A DNA stretch of 64,000 nt, taken from assembly GCA_014649355.1 (NCBI GenBank), contig BMSW01000014.1, forward strand, positions 1 to 64,000, given 5' to 3'. Under the pieces are notes generated by a model. That model was not told the origin of the DNA, ran no database searches, and was given only the letters and a program-made list of their open reading frames with translations. The translations under genes and the position numbers were made by a program. Origin of the DNA: Streptomyces althioticus. Lineage in GTDB: Bacteria > Actinomycetota > Actinomycetes > Streptomycetales > Streptomycetaceae. This document shows positions 8,878 to 17,526 of this stretch, piece after piece (position 1 is the first letter of the stretch; every line of letters starts with the position of its first letter).

Positions 8878-10068
8878 GTGGCCGCTTCTTCCGCCCCCCG
8901 GACGGGGCTCGGGGCCCTGCGGCCCCCGGCCTTCGGCGCGGAGCCGGCCGGTGAGCGTCTGGCCCGGATCCACAGGTCCCCGCACTTCGCGAACGGCGTG
9001 TTCCAGAACCCGGGCGGACCGGCCCGTGTGCGCCCCTCCGGTTCGGGACGGGACATGGCCAAGCAGTTCCTCGACAAGGACTCCCGCTCCCGCCGTGCCC
9101 CCCGGGGCACGATCCCGGTACATCCCACCACCCTCGCCGACCTGAACCGCCCGCCCGCGACCGGGCTCCGCCTGACGTGGATGGGCCACTCCAGCGTGCT
9201 CGCGGAGATCGACGGACAGCGGGTGCTGTTCGACCCCGTGTGGGGCGAGCGCTGCTCGCCGTTCCCCTTCGCGGGCCCGAAGCGGCTGCACCCCGTGCCG
9301 CTGCCGCTGGCCGCGCTCGGCCCGGTGGACGTCGTGGTGATCTCCCACGACCACTACGACCACCTGGACATGCCGACGATCAAGGAACTGGCCGGCACGG
9401 ACACCGTGTTCGCCGTGCCCCTCGGTGTCGGCGCCCACCTGGAGCGCTGGGGCGTTCCCGCGGAGCGGCTGCGCGAGCTGGACTGGCAGGAGTCGACGCG
9501 GGTCGGCGGCCTCACCCTGACCGCGACACCGGCCCGTCACTTCTGCGGCCGGGGCCTGCGCAACACCCAGCACACCCTGTGGGCCTCCTGGGTGGTCGCC
9601 GGCGAGCGGCACCGGATCTACCACAGCGGCGACACCGGCTACTTCGAGGGCTTCCGCGACATCGGCGCCGCCCACGGCCCGTTCGACGCGACGATGATCC
9701 AGGTCGGCGCCTACTCCGAATTCTGGCCGGACATCCACATGACGCCCGAGGAAGGCGTCCGTTCGCACCTCGACCTCCAGGGCGGCGACCCGGGCGGCGT
9801 CCTGATGCCGATCCACTGGGGCACCTTCAACCTCGCCCCGCACGCGTGGGCGGAGCCGGGGGAGTGGATGACGGACGCCGCGGGGGCCGTGGGCCAGGCC
9901 GTCGCCTTCCCCCGTCCCGGCGCGCCCTTCGAGCCGGGCGGGGAACTGCCCACCGAGCCCTGGTGGCGTCCGCTCACCCGGCCCGTCCCGCGCGTGTGGA
10001 ACACCGGCGGCCCGTCGCGGAGCGAGGAGACCCCCAGCGGCGACCTCGACCTCGCGGGCGACCGCTGA
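8878..10068 (+). CDS. MBL-fold metallohydrolase (NAPE-PLD/UlaG-like)
   Basis: A 396-residue metallo-beta-lactamase-fold hydrolase. The metal motif HDHYDHLD begins at His157; further ligands are in ATPARHFCGRG, YHSGDTGYF and the late MPIHWGTF. The long N-terminal extension with FQNPGG and the WMGHSSVLAEIDG strand resemble bacterial relatives of N-acylphosphatidylethanolamine phospholipase D and RomA. It is probably cytoplasmic and the physiological substrate is unknown. Start GTG has GGAGG four bases upstream. Confidence 0.9.
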   Translation: MAASSAPRTGLGALRPPAFGAEPAGERLARIHRSPHFANGVFQNPGGPARVRPSGSGRDMAKQFLDKDSRSRRAPRGTIPVHPTTLADLNRPPATGLRLTWMGHSSVLAEIDGQRVLFDPVWGERCSPFPFAGPKRLHPVPLPLAALGPVDVVVISHDHYDHLDMPTIKELAGTDTVFAVPLGVGAHLERWGVPAERLRELDWQESTRVGGLTLTATPARHFCGRGLRNTQHTLWASWVVAGERHRIYHSGDTGYFEGFRDIGAAHGPFDATMIQVGAYSEFWPDIHMTPEEGVRSHLDLQGGDPGGVLMPIHWGTFNLAPHAWAEPGEWMTDAAGAVGQAVAFPRPGAPFEPGGELPTEPWWRPLTRPVPRVWNTGGPSRSEETPSGDLDLAGDR

Positions 10069-10148
10069 CCCGTCGAGCGGGGACGAGCAGGGCGACGCCC
10101 CACGGCACGGGCCTGATGTCACACCCCGTTGCCAGACTGTCGGCTGTG

Positions 10149-11228
10149 ATGATCGACAGTCTTGACGTCTCGTACGGCGACATGTGGGGCTCCCATGAGG
10201 GGCCGACCCACCCTGACCCGATACCGAGCGCGCTCGCCTCCCGCCGACATGCCGCCGGGATGCCGTACGCGGTGCTGCTCTCCTCGCGGGAGCGACCGCT
10301 GGCCATGGTCGAGCGATGGCCGCGCGGGATGTGGCGCGTATACCTGTTCGACGACGCGTTCCGCCGCGCGCAGATGATCGATTTCAAGCCGTACGGCACG
10401 GGGATGCTGCTGGCTCACCGGAACACCCGGTTGACCGAGGGCGACCAGGAGACCACGGCCGTCGAGGTCCTCTCCTGCCCCGCGCCGAAGTTCGGCGACT
10501 GGCAGGTGTTCGCTCCGTTCCTCGCCCAGCAGGGCCACGAGCCCGCCCCGACCGTGGTCCTGAACGACGTGTCCGTGGACGAGGGAGCGGGACCGCTGCG
10601 CCCCACCCGCATCGAGCGGCTGTTCGTGCCGGGCCCGCGCGACACCCCGGACGGCCCGGCCACCCTCGAGCTCGGCGACGCCGGTGCGGTGCGGATCACG
10701 TCAGGACAGCTGGTGGTCTCGGACCCCGGCTGGGTCACCGAACCACGGACCGTCGCCGTGCCGCCGGGCGACTACCCGGTCACGCTGTCGCTCCTGCGCG
10801 GAACCCATGAGGTGAGGGTCGCTGCGGCCAAGGTGACCTTCCTGGACGCCCCGCCCCGCACATGGGAGATGGTCCTCCGCCCCGACGAGGACCCGGCGCT
10901 GCTCGGCGAGGGCGAGTTCTACGGGGTCGGCGTCGACACCGGCACGGTGGCCTTCATGGACGCGACCCGGACGGTCGACGAGGAAAGGCTGGACGAAGAG
11001 GTGTTCGTCCCCCTCTCCTTCGTCGACCGCCCCAGCGTCGAACTCTCCGGTACGGATGGCGGGCCGAACCTCATCGCCCTGAGCGCCGGCTGGGGCGACG
11101 GGTCCTACCCCGTCTGGATCGGCCGCACCGAGGACGGGAAGGCTTGCTGCGTCGTGGTCGACTTCCGGCTCTACCCCACCGACCAGGAGATGACGGCCCC
11201 CGGCGGAACCGGGCCCTCGCCCGCGTAG
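10149..11228 (+). CDS. DUF4241 domain-containing protein
   Basis: About 359 residues with no signal peptide. The C-terminal third has the DUF4241 pattern: a glycine-rich EFYGVGVDTGTVAFMDA segment (about 255-275) followed by NLIALSAGWGDGSYPVWIG and a CCVVVDFRLY strand. The N-terminal part is not recognised. The start may be ATG 10149 (chosen; near-leaderless context) or an in-frame ATG at 10116; neither has a clear ribosome site. Its 3' end overlaps the convergent DUF6461 gene by 58 bases. DUF4241 members sometimes occur beside toxin/immunity genes, but nothing here proves that role. Confidence 0.75.
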   Translation: MIDSLDVSYGDMWGSHEGPTHPDPIPSALASRRHAAGMPYAVLLSSRERPLAMVERWPRGMWRVYLFDDAFRRAQMIDFKPYGTGMLLAHRNTRLTEGDQETTAVEVLSCPAPKFGDWQVFAPFLAQQGHEPAPTVVLNDVSVDEGAGPLRPTRIERLFVPGPRDTPDGPATLELGDAGAVRITSGQLVVSDPGWVTEPRTVAVPPGDYPVTLSLLRGTHEVRVAAAKVTFLDAPPRTWEMVLRPDEDPALLGEGEFYGVGVDTGTVAFMDATRTVDEERLDEEVFVPLSFVDRPSVELSGTDGGPNLIALSAGWGDGSYPVWIGRTEDGKACCVVVDFRLYPTDQEMTAPGGTGPSPA

Positions 11229-11818
11229 CTGTCGCCCCGCCCGGCCGTCGGCGCGTCGTCCCCGGCGAGCGTCAGGCCGGCCCAGGGGCCGGCGAGGACC
11301 GCGTCGTCCAGGGTGATGCCGAGGTGGCCGAGCAGGAGGGCCACCACCGGCGCCATCCCGGCGCCCTCGCCCTCGTGCTCGGCCAGGGCCTCCTCCACCC
11401 GGTCCCACCAAGGGCCGTGCGGCTCGGACCGGCTGTGCTCCATGCCGGGCTCGAAGTACTCGACGCACTTACCGTCGCGCCAGTGCTGGAAGACGTCGAT
11501 CCCCTCGGTCGTCGCCACGCCGTACGTCTCGGTCCCCCGGGACAGCTCCGCGAGCGCCTCCTCGCCGAAGCCGATGGTGCCGTCCTCCTCGACGCAGAAG
11601 GTCCACTCACCGAGCCTGCCGGCCCGCAGCAGCGAAACCGGCCCGTCGTCCGCGTCGTCCGGGAGCAGAGCCGAGGCCGCGTCCCGGTCGAGCGGGCGCG
11701 CCCGTCCCGGATCGGCCCCGTACCGGGCGAACACCTCGCGCGGTTCCAGCCCCCGGGTGAAGGTCACGCACATCCCGGCCCTCGCCCACGCATGCGAACC
11801 CGCGTTCGTGCCCATCAT
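11171..11818 (-). CDS. DUF6461 family protein
   Basis: A 215-residue acidic protein. Features resembling DUF6461 are a CVTFTRGLEPREVFARYGAD opening, GEWTFCVEEDGTIGF and late VEYFEPGMEHSRSEP. It lacks a signal peptide or membrane segment. Related small acidic proteins are found as putative immunity or scaffold proteins, but the function is unknown. Convergent overlap of 58 bases with DUF4241 means the two mRNAs can pair at their 3' ends. Start ATG 11818 or the adjacent 11815 is possible. Confidence 0.75.
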   Translation of the reverse strand: MMGTNAGSHAWARAGMCVTFTRGLEPREVFARYGADPGRARPLDRDAASALLPDDADDGPVSLLRAGRLGEWTFCVEEDGTIGFGEEALAELSRGTETYGVATTEGIDVFQHWRDGKCVEYFEPGMEHSRSEPHGPWWDRVEEALAEHEGEGAGMAPVVALLLGHLGITLDDAVLAGPWAGLTLAGDDAPTAGRGDSYAGEGPVPPGAVISWSVG

Positions 11819-11894
11819 CCCCCCACTGTCGTCACAACCGGCCCCCTGCCGGGGCCGAGCCCGAGATCATGATGCCCGGCCGGTGTGACAGAGC

Positions 11895-11931
11895 GGCGGG
11901 CGGGCCGGAGAGATCCTCCGGCCCGCCCGCC
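11895..11931 (-). terminator. Strong hairpin terminator of the aromatic-acid operon
   Basis: Sixteen-bp perfect GC-rich arms (11895-11910 / 11916-11931) with a 5-base loop lie 19 bases beyond the MFS stop. No T-run follows. Confidence 0.8.
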
Positions 11932-11950
11932 TCCGCACGCTCACCCGGAC

Positions 11951-13339
11951 TCAGGGCGTCGCCGTGACCGACGTCGGCCGCGTACCGGCCGCCGCCGCGG
12001 CCTCCGCCGCCAGCCTGCGTCGCCGCGTCGCCGGGCCGAACACCGCCAGGACCAGCGCGCCCAGCGTCCAGGTGCCGGCGATGACCATGAAGACCGCCTG
12101 GTAGCCGATGCCGTTGTAGACGCCGGCGATCATCAGCGGGCCCACCGCGTTGGACAGCCTGCCCAGACCGTAGGCGATGCTCGTGCCCAGCGAGCGGCCC
12201 TCGGTGCCGTACAGCTCGGGGGCGTAGGCGTACGCCAGGGCCGTGTAGCCGCGCTCGAACAGGTTGACCAGGAAGCCGAAGACGACGATCAGCACCGGCG
12301 TGAACGTCAGCCCGTAGAGCAGACCGGACGCGGCGATGACCAGGCCGAACACGACCAGGCACCACTTGCGTTCGAAGCGGTCGGTGACCATCGCCGCGAG
12401 GAACGAGCCGAGCGGCGCACCCACGGTCGTCAGCGCCACGTAGAAGATCGAGTCCTCGACGCTGACGCCCTCGGCGGCCAGCAGCGTCGGCGCCCAGCTG
12501 GAGTAGCCGAAGAAGCCGATGGTCTGGGTGATCCACAGGACCGACAGCAGGAGCGTCGGGTACAGGAACTTCTTGTCCTTCAGCATGCCCAGGCCGGGCT
12601 TGACCGAGGGCCCCTTCGGCTTCGGCTGCTGCGGCTCGGGCAGCGGGCCGTGCTCGGCCGTCACGTGGGCCTCGATGCGGGTCAGGACCGCCTCGGCCTC
12701 CTCGTGCCGGCCGCGCGACTCCAGCCACTGCGGGGACTCCTCGAGCCGCCGCACGAAGAAGAGGAACAGCGCGCCCAGCGACCCCCACAGGTAGACCAGC
12801 CGCCAGGACCAGTCGGACATCGGGACGACCGCGGAGGCGATCAGGTTGGTGACGGGCGTGCCGCAGATGCCGATGACGATGGCGTACGCCTGGAACTTGC
12901 CGCGCTTGGCGCTGGGGAACAGCTCGCTGATGTAGACGACGGCGACGACCGTCATCGCCGACAGGCCCGCCGAGGTCAGCACGCGGAACACGCCGAGGGA
13001 CCAGATGTCCCAGGCGAACACGCAGGCGAACGACCACACCGTGAACCACAGGGTGGTCACGGTCAGCGTCTGCTTGCGGCCCAGCCGGTCGGCCAGCCCG
13101 CCGGCCACGACGGCGCCGACGAACATGCCCACGAAGGACAGCGAGGTGACGTACGCGACGTGGTTCACGTCGGCGCCCCACTGCTCGCGCACCACCGGGG
13201 CCGTGATGGCGAAGGTGTTGATGTCCGCGAACTCGAAGAAGTAGGCGAACGCCACCGCGAGGATGGTCCGCTTGTGGAACTTCGTGATCGGCAGCCGGTC
13301 CAGCCGGTTCGCCGCGTTGGTGGTACGGATGTGCTGCAC
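11951..13339 (-). CDS. MFS transporter, sugar/aromatic-acid:H+ symporter type
   Basis: A 462-residue protein with about 12 membrane segments in two halves split by a charged cytoplasmic loop (about 200-245). MFS signatures are GGLADRLGRKQ after TM2 and DRFERK in the second half. Conserved acid residues in TM1 (FEFADI) and the RxxxSAGLSAM TM4 region fit proton-coupled carriers of aromatic or dicarboxylic acids (AAHS/sugar-porter branch). It is the last gene of the tautomerase-hydratase-aldolase-lactonase operon, so it probably imports the substrate of that pathway. Start GTG has AGGAG upstream. Confidence 0.88.
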   Translation of the reverse strand: MQHIRTTNAANRLDRLPITKFHKRTILAVAFAYFFEFADINTFAITAPVVREQWGADVNHVAYVTSLSFVGMFVGAVVAGGLADRLGRKQTLTVTTLWFTVWSFACVFAWDIWSLGVFRVLTSAGLSAMTVVAVVYISELFPSAKRGKFQAYAIVIGICGTPVTNLIASAVVPMSDWSWRLVYLWGSLGALFLFFVRRLEESPQWLESRGRHEEAEAVLTRIEAHVTAEHGPLPEPQQPKPKGPSVKPGLGMLKDKKFLYPTLLLSVLWITQTIGFFGYSSWAPTLLAAEGVSVEDSIFYVALTTVGAPLGSFLAAMVTDRFERKWCLVVFGLVIAASGLLYGLTFTPVLIVVFGFLVNLFERGYTALAYAYAPELYGTEGRSLGTSIAYGLGRLSNAVGPLMIAGVYNGIGYQAVFMVIAGTWTLGALVLAVFGPATRRRRLAAEAAAAAGTRPTSVTATP

Positions 13340-13389
13340 TGCACGCTCCTGGGAAGGGGTGGACCCGTCTCACCGGGCCGGGGGTGACG

Positions 13390-14313
13390 TCAGCGGGCCT
13401 CTTCGGGCCAGTACAGACGCAGGGGGTTGTCGACCAGCAGCGCCCGCTGTCGCGCGGCGGTGGTCGCGATGTGCGGGATGTGGTCGACCAGCAGACCGTC
13501 GTCGGGCATGTGGTTCTTCAGGTTCGGGTGCGGCCAGTCGGTGCCCCACAGCGCCCGGTCGGTGAACTCCTCGACGACCTTGCGGGCGAACGGCACCACG
13601 TCCCGGTAGGCGTGCCGCTCCCCGTCGAGCGCGGGCGGGCCCGAGACCGTCAGCCGCTCCGGGCAGGACACCTTCACCCACACGTCGTTCGCCGCGACGA
13701 ACCGGAGGAACCTCGCGAACTCGGGTCCGTCCGCGCTGCGGGTGACGTCCGGGCGGCCCATGTGGTCGACGACCAGCGGCACGGGCAGGGAGGCGAAGAA
13801 CGACTCGAGGTCCGGCAGGTCCGCCGCCTCGAAGTAGAGGACGACGTGCCAGCCCAGCGGCGCCACCCGGCGGGCCACGGCCTCCAGTGCCTCACGCGGC
13901 GCCGCGTCCACCAGACGGCGGACGAAGTTGAAGCGCACCCCGCGCACCCCGGCCTCGTGCAGCCGCCGCAGCTCCGCGTCGGTGACGTCCGGCCGGACCG
14001 TCGCCACCCCGCGGGCGCGCCCGCCGGCCGCGTGCAGGGCGTCCACCAGGGCGCTGTTGTCCGCGCCGTGGCAGGTGGCCTGCACGATCACGTTGCGGTC
14101 CACGCCCAGGTGGTCACGCAGCGCGAACAGGTCGTGCTTGGAGGCGTCGACCGGCGTGTACTTCCGCTCGGGGGCGAAGGGGAACTCGGCGGCGGGGCCG
14201 AAGACGTGGCAGTGGGCGTCCACCGCTCCCGGCGGCAGGACGAACGCCGGCTTGCTCGGCCCCCGGTACCAGTCGAGCCAGCCCGGGGTGACCGCGGTGT
14301 CGTGGTCGGTCAT
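13390..14313 (-). CDS. ligI: Amidohydrolase, 2-pyrone-4,6-dicarboxylate lactonase (LigI-like)
   Basis: A 307-residue TIM-barrel amidohydrolase. The HxH motif is VDAHCHVFGP (His34, His36) and the catalytic Asp region is ALWGTDWPHPN. HMGRPD and the tyrosine-rich AERKYTPVDA segment match PDC hydrolases, which open the pyrone ring to 4-oxalomesaconate without needing a metal. The neighbours encode the next steps, which supports the name. It could be another COG3618 lactonase with a related substrate. The start ATG has GAGGAG, and 14 bases separate it from the aldolase gene. Confidence 0.82.
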   Translation of the reverse strand: MTDHDTAVTPGWLDWYRGPSKPAFVLPPGAVDAHCHVFGPAAEFPFAPERKYTPVDASKHDLFALRDHLGVDRNVIVQATCHGADNSALVDALHAAGGRARGVATVRPDVTDAELRRLHEAGVRGVRFNFVRRLVDAAPREALEAVARRVAPLGWHVVLYFEAADLPDLESFFASLPVPLVVDHMGRPDVTRSADGPEFARFLRFVAANDVWVKVSCPERLTVSGPPALDGERHAYRDVVPFARKVVEEFTDRALWGTDWPHPNLKNHMPDDGLLVDHIPHIATTAARQRALLVDNPLRLYWPEEAR

Positions 14314-14327
14314 CGTGCTCCTCGCAT

Positions 14328-15011
14328 TCAGTCGACGTAGGTGAGGCCGAGCTCGGCCAGCGGGCCGCGCATGCCGTACATGTCCAGGCCCAGCTCGCCG
14401 GACCGGAACCGTTCCCGCTTGCCCTCCTCCGCCGCCTCGCGCCGCGCGGACGCCTCCGCGACCTCGGCGGCCCGGGAGGCGGGGACGACCACCACGCCGT
14501 CGGCGTCGGCGACGACCACGTCACCAGGGTTGACCAGCGCGTTCGCCACCACGACGGGAACGTTCACCGACCCCAGGGTGGCCTTGACCGTGCCCTTGGC
14601 GTTCACCGCGCGGGAGAAGACGGGGAAGTCCATCCGGCGCAGGTCGTCCACGTCACGGCAGCCGCCGTCGATCACCAGGCCCCGGGCGCCCCGGGCACGC
14701 AGCGAGGTGGCGAGCAGCTCGCCGAAGAAGCCGTCCTCGCTCTCGGTGGTGCAGCCGGCGACCACCACGTCGCCCTCGCGCACCTGCTCGGCGGCGACGT
14801 GCAGCATCCAGTTGTCGCCGGGCTGGAGCAGCACGGTGACCGCGGTCCCGCACAGCCTCGCCCCCTCGTACACCGGCCGTATGTAGGGGCGCATCAGACC
14901 GAGGCGGCCCATCGCCTCGTGCACGGTCGCGACCCCGAACCGTGACAGGGCCTCGACCGCGGCCGGGTCGGCGCGGTCGACGGTCCGGTGGACGACTCCG
15001 AGGTGGTGCAT
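14328..15011 (-). CDS. ligK: 4-carboxy-4-hydroxy-2-oxoadipate aldolase / oxaloacetate decarboxylase (LigK/GalC, RraA fold)
   Basis: A 227-residue RraA-fold class II aldolase. Motifs are GVATVHEAMGR near the N-terminus, GDNWMLHVA, the metal/phosphate loop GFFGELLA and the DGGCRDVDDLR segment whose Arg-Asp pair binds pyruvate and metal. It splits CHA into pyruvate and oxaloacetate. The ATG at 15011 is chosen because AAGGAG lies seven bases upstream; an ATG nine codons earlier lacks this. Position between the hydratase and lactonase genes confirms the pathway. Confidence 0.87.
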   Translation of the reverse strand: MHHLGVVHRTVDRADPAAVEALSRFGVATVHEAMGRLGLMRPYIRPVYEGARLCGTAVTVLLQPGDNWMLHVAAEQVREGDVVVAGCTTESEDGFFGELLATSLRARGARGLVIDGGCRDVDDLRRMDFPVFSRAVNAKGTVKATLGSVNVPVVVANALVNPGDVVVADADGVVVVPASRAAEVAEASARREAAEEGKRERFRSGELGLDMYGMRGPLAELGLTYVD

Positions 15012-15098
15012 GGTGCGGCTCCTTGCTTCTGCGGGCATTCTCGGCCCGCGGTGAACGGTCGGGGTCGGCGGGGGTGGACGGCCGGGGGGCGGCGCGGG

Positions 15099-16124
15099 TC
15101 AGCGGCCCTGGGCGGCCAGCCGGGCGTCGAGCCGGGGGTAGACCCGCCGCGCGTTGCGCTCCTCGACGGCGGCGAGGTCCTCCGGGGTCAGGCCCGCCTT
15201 CTCGACGTAGCGGCGGGTGTCGTCGAAGTGGTGGCCGGTGCGCGGGTCGACGCCGCGCACCGCGCCGACCATCTCGGAGGCGAAGAGGACGTTCTCCACG
15301 GGCATCACCTCCAGCAGCAGGTCGATGCCGGGCTGGTGGTAGACACAGGTGTCGAAGAAGACGTTGCGCAGCAGCGACTCCTCCGGCTCGGGCCGGCCGA
15401 GCGCCTGCGCCAGCCCCCGGAAGCGGCCCCAGTGGTACGGCACCGCGCCGCCGCCGTGCGGGATCACCAGCCGCAGATCGGGGAAGTCGGCGAACAGGTC
15501 GCCGGTCAGCAGCTGCATGAACGCGGTGGTGTCGGCGTTGAGGTAGTGCGCCCCGGTGGTGTGGAAGGCCGGGTTGCAGCTGGTGGAGACGTGCACCATG
15601 GCCGGCACGTCCAGCTCGACGAGCTTCTCCCACACCGGGTACCAGGACCGGTCGGTCAGCGGGGGAGCGGTCCAGTGGCCGCCGCTCGGGTCCGGGTTGA
15701 GGTTGACGGTGACCGCGCCCAGCTCCAGCACCGCGCGCTCGATCTCCGGGACCACGGTCGCCGGGTCCACGCCGGGGGACTGCGGGAGCATCGCGCCGGG
15801 GACGAAGCGGTCCGGGTACAGCTCGGACACCCGGTGGCACAGGTCGTTGCAGATCCGCGCCCAGGCGGCGGAGGTGGCGAAGTCGCCGATGTGGTGCGCC
15901 ATGAACGAGGCGCGGGGGGAGAAGACGGTGACGTCGATGCCGCGCTCGTCCATCAGCCGCAGCTGGTTGGTCTCGATCGACGCACGGATCTCGTCGTCGC
16001 CGATCGCCGGGCCCGCGGGGTCGGGCGCCCGCAGCGGGTCGGTGAGCGCGGCCACCTGCGCGTCCCGCCACTGCCCGAGGGGAGCGGGGGCCGTGGTGTA
16101 GTGGCCGTGGATGTCGATGATCAC
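15099..16124 (-). CDS. ligJ: 4-oxalomesaconate hydratase (LigJ, amidohydrolase family)
   Basis: A 341-residue zinc amidohydrolase of the ACMSD-like branch. The N-terminus VIIDIHGHYTTAP is the LigJ hallmark (HxH metal pair); later ligands are in MVHVSTSCNPAFHTTGAHY and FASEMVGAVRGVD. It hydrates 4-oxalomesaconate to 4-carboxy-4-hydroxy-2-oxoadipate. The GTG start at 16124 overlaps the tautomerase stop by 4 bases and has AGGAGAAG upstream, so the two are coupled. The sequence is closer to LigJ than to the unrelated GalB hydratase of pseudomonads. Confidence 0.88.
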   Translation of the reverse strand: MIIDIHGHYTTAPAPLGQWRDAQVAALTDPLRAPDPAGPAIGDDEIRASIETNQLRLMDERGIDVTVFSPRASFMAHHIGDFATSAAWARICNDLCHRVSELYPDRFVPGAMLPQSPGVDPATVVPEIERAVLELGAVTVNLNPDPSGGHWTAPPLTDRSWYPVWEKLVELDVPAMVHVSTSCNPAFHTTGAHYLNADTTAFMQLLTGDLFADFPDLRLVIPHGGGAVPYHWGRFRGLAQALGRPEPEESLLRNVFFDTCVYHQPGIDLLLEVMPVENVLFASEMVGAVRGVDPRTGHHFDDTRRYVEKAGLTPEDLAAVEERNARRVYPRLDARLAAQGR

Positions 16125-17308
16125 GCGTGCTTCTCCTGACGGACGGGAGTGGGGTCCCAGACGGAACGGGGGACGAGCAGGTCGCCGGCCATGAGCAGGC
16201 GGGCGGTGCGCAGCAGCGCGGAGCGGGTCACCCGCTGCGGGTCGGCGGGGTCGAGGCCGAGGGTGACGCTGAACTCGCCGGACGGGTGCTCGACGGAGAC
16301 GGTGGGCTCCGTGCCGGACACCCCGGCCGCCACGTCCCGGGCGACGGTGCCCTCGATGACGCAGGCGGTGGCCGCGGTGACGGCGGCCAGCACGCCGATG
16401 GACTGGTGGCAGACCCGGGGGATGAGGCTGCGGGTGGTGAGGGTTCCGCCGTGACGGGGCGGCGCGACGAGGGTCATCTTCGGGTAGTTCCGCCCGCTCA
16501 CGTCGCCGAGGCCCATCGCCTCCCCGCAGACCAGGCGCAGCGCCTCGACGCGGGCCTTGAGCGCCTCGTCGGCGTCGACGTCCGCCGGGGACTCGTAGCC
16601 GGTGGCGCCCAGGCGGGCGGCCTCGACGATCACCAGCGGCTGGCCGTTGTCGATCAGGGTGACGTCCACGGCGCCCAGCCCCGGCACCTCCACGGAGTCC
16701 CGGGGACGCCCGGTGGGCAGCAGGGCCCCGGCGACCGAACCGGCGGTGTCCAGGAAGCCGATCTCGACGGGGGCGGCGGCGCCGGGGACGCCGTCGATGC
16801 GGGCGGCGCCGGCGTAGGAGACGTGCCGCGTCCCGTCGGCGCCCTCCGGAGTGGCGACGGTGATCTCGGCGACCATGCCGGTGTTCCGGGTCAGCACCCG
16901 GGCCGTCGTACGGTCGCCGGCCGGCACCACCATGCCGGTCTCGACGGCGAAGGGCATCACCGCGGCGAGCATGTTGCCGCAGTTGGCCGAGGTGTCGACG
17001 GTGTCCCCGTCGGGCTGCACCTGGGCGAAGGTCCACTCCACGTCGACGCCGTGCCGCGTGCCCGGACGCACCAGGCCGATCTTGCTGGTCAAGGGGTGCG
17101 CCCCGCCGACGCCGTCGATCTGCCGCGCGTCGGGCGAGCCCATCGCCGCCAGCAGCACCGCGTCCCTCAGGGCGGGGTCGGCGGGCAGCAGGCGCGCGTC
17201 GAAGAAGGGCCCCCGCGACGTGCCGCCCCGCATGAACAGGCACGGGATCGCGGTCTGGGAGCCGCGGCGGGTGACCTCGGGGACCCGGGCGGCTGCGACG
17301 GCGGACAT
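16121..17308 (-). CDS. galD: 4-oxalomesaconate tautomerase (GalD/PrpF family)
   Basis: A 395-residue PrpF-family isomerase with a duplicated diaminopimelate-epimerase-like fold. Family motifs are IPCLFMRGGTSRG at residues 22-34 and DTSANCGNMLAAV with the catalytic Cys; the second half has GRNYPKMTLV. It interconverts keto and enol forms of 4-oxalomesaconate so that the hydratase can act. PrpF proteins can also isomerise aconitate, but linkage to ligJ-ligK-ligI argues for oxalomesaconate. It is the first gene of the operon and starts 218 bases from the divergent GntR gene. Confidence 0.87.
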   Translation of the reverse strand: MSAVAAARVPEVTRRGSQTAIPCLFMRGGTSRGPFFDARLLPADPALRDAVLLAAMGSPDARQIDGVGGAHPLTSKIGLVRPGTRHGVDVEWTFAQVQPDGDTVDTSANCGNMLAAVMPFAVETGMVVPAGDRTTARVLTRNTGMVAEITVATPEGADGTRHVSYAGAARIDGVPGAAAPVEIGFLDTAGSVAGALLPTGRPRDSVEVPGLGAVDVTLIDNGQPLVIVEAARLGATGYESPADVDADEALKARVEALRLVCGEAMGLGDVSGRNYPKMTLVAPPRHGGTLTTRSLIPRVCHQSIGVLAAVTAATACVIEGTVARDVAAGVSGTEPTVSVEHPSGEFSVTLGLDPADPQRVTRSALLRTARLLMAGDLLVPRSVWDPTPVRQEKHA

Positions 17309-17384
17309 GGTCGCTCCTTCGGTGGACGGAATCGGGGCGGCGGCGCGGCGCCGGACGATGTGAAGATGCGAGGAAGCTAAATCA

Positions 17385-17400
17385 TCAACGAGATTGTTGA
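17385..17400. promoter_or_regulatory. Candidate GntR operator between the divergent operon and regulator
   Basis: The perfect dyad TCAAC-N6-GTTGA lies in an AT-rich patch of the 218-base gap, with a TTGT-N2-ACAA half at 17395-17404. It is placed to control the galD promoter on the minus strand and possibly the regulator's own. Confidence 0.5.
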
Positions 17401-17526
17401 CAAGATGTTCCGACGAAAATGCTCACCAGATGGGATCCCGGGTGCGGTCGCCTCGGTACCGCGCACTAGGGTTCTCCCAGCGAGGGCCGCCGGGGACGGA
17501 CGCGGGACGAGGGAGAGGTCGACGGA

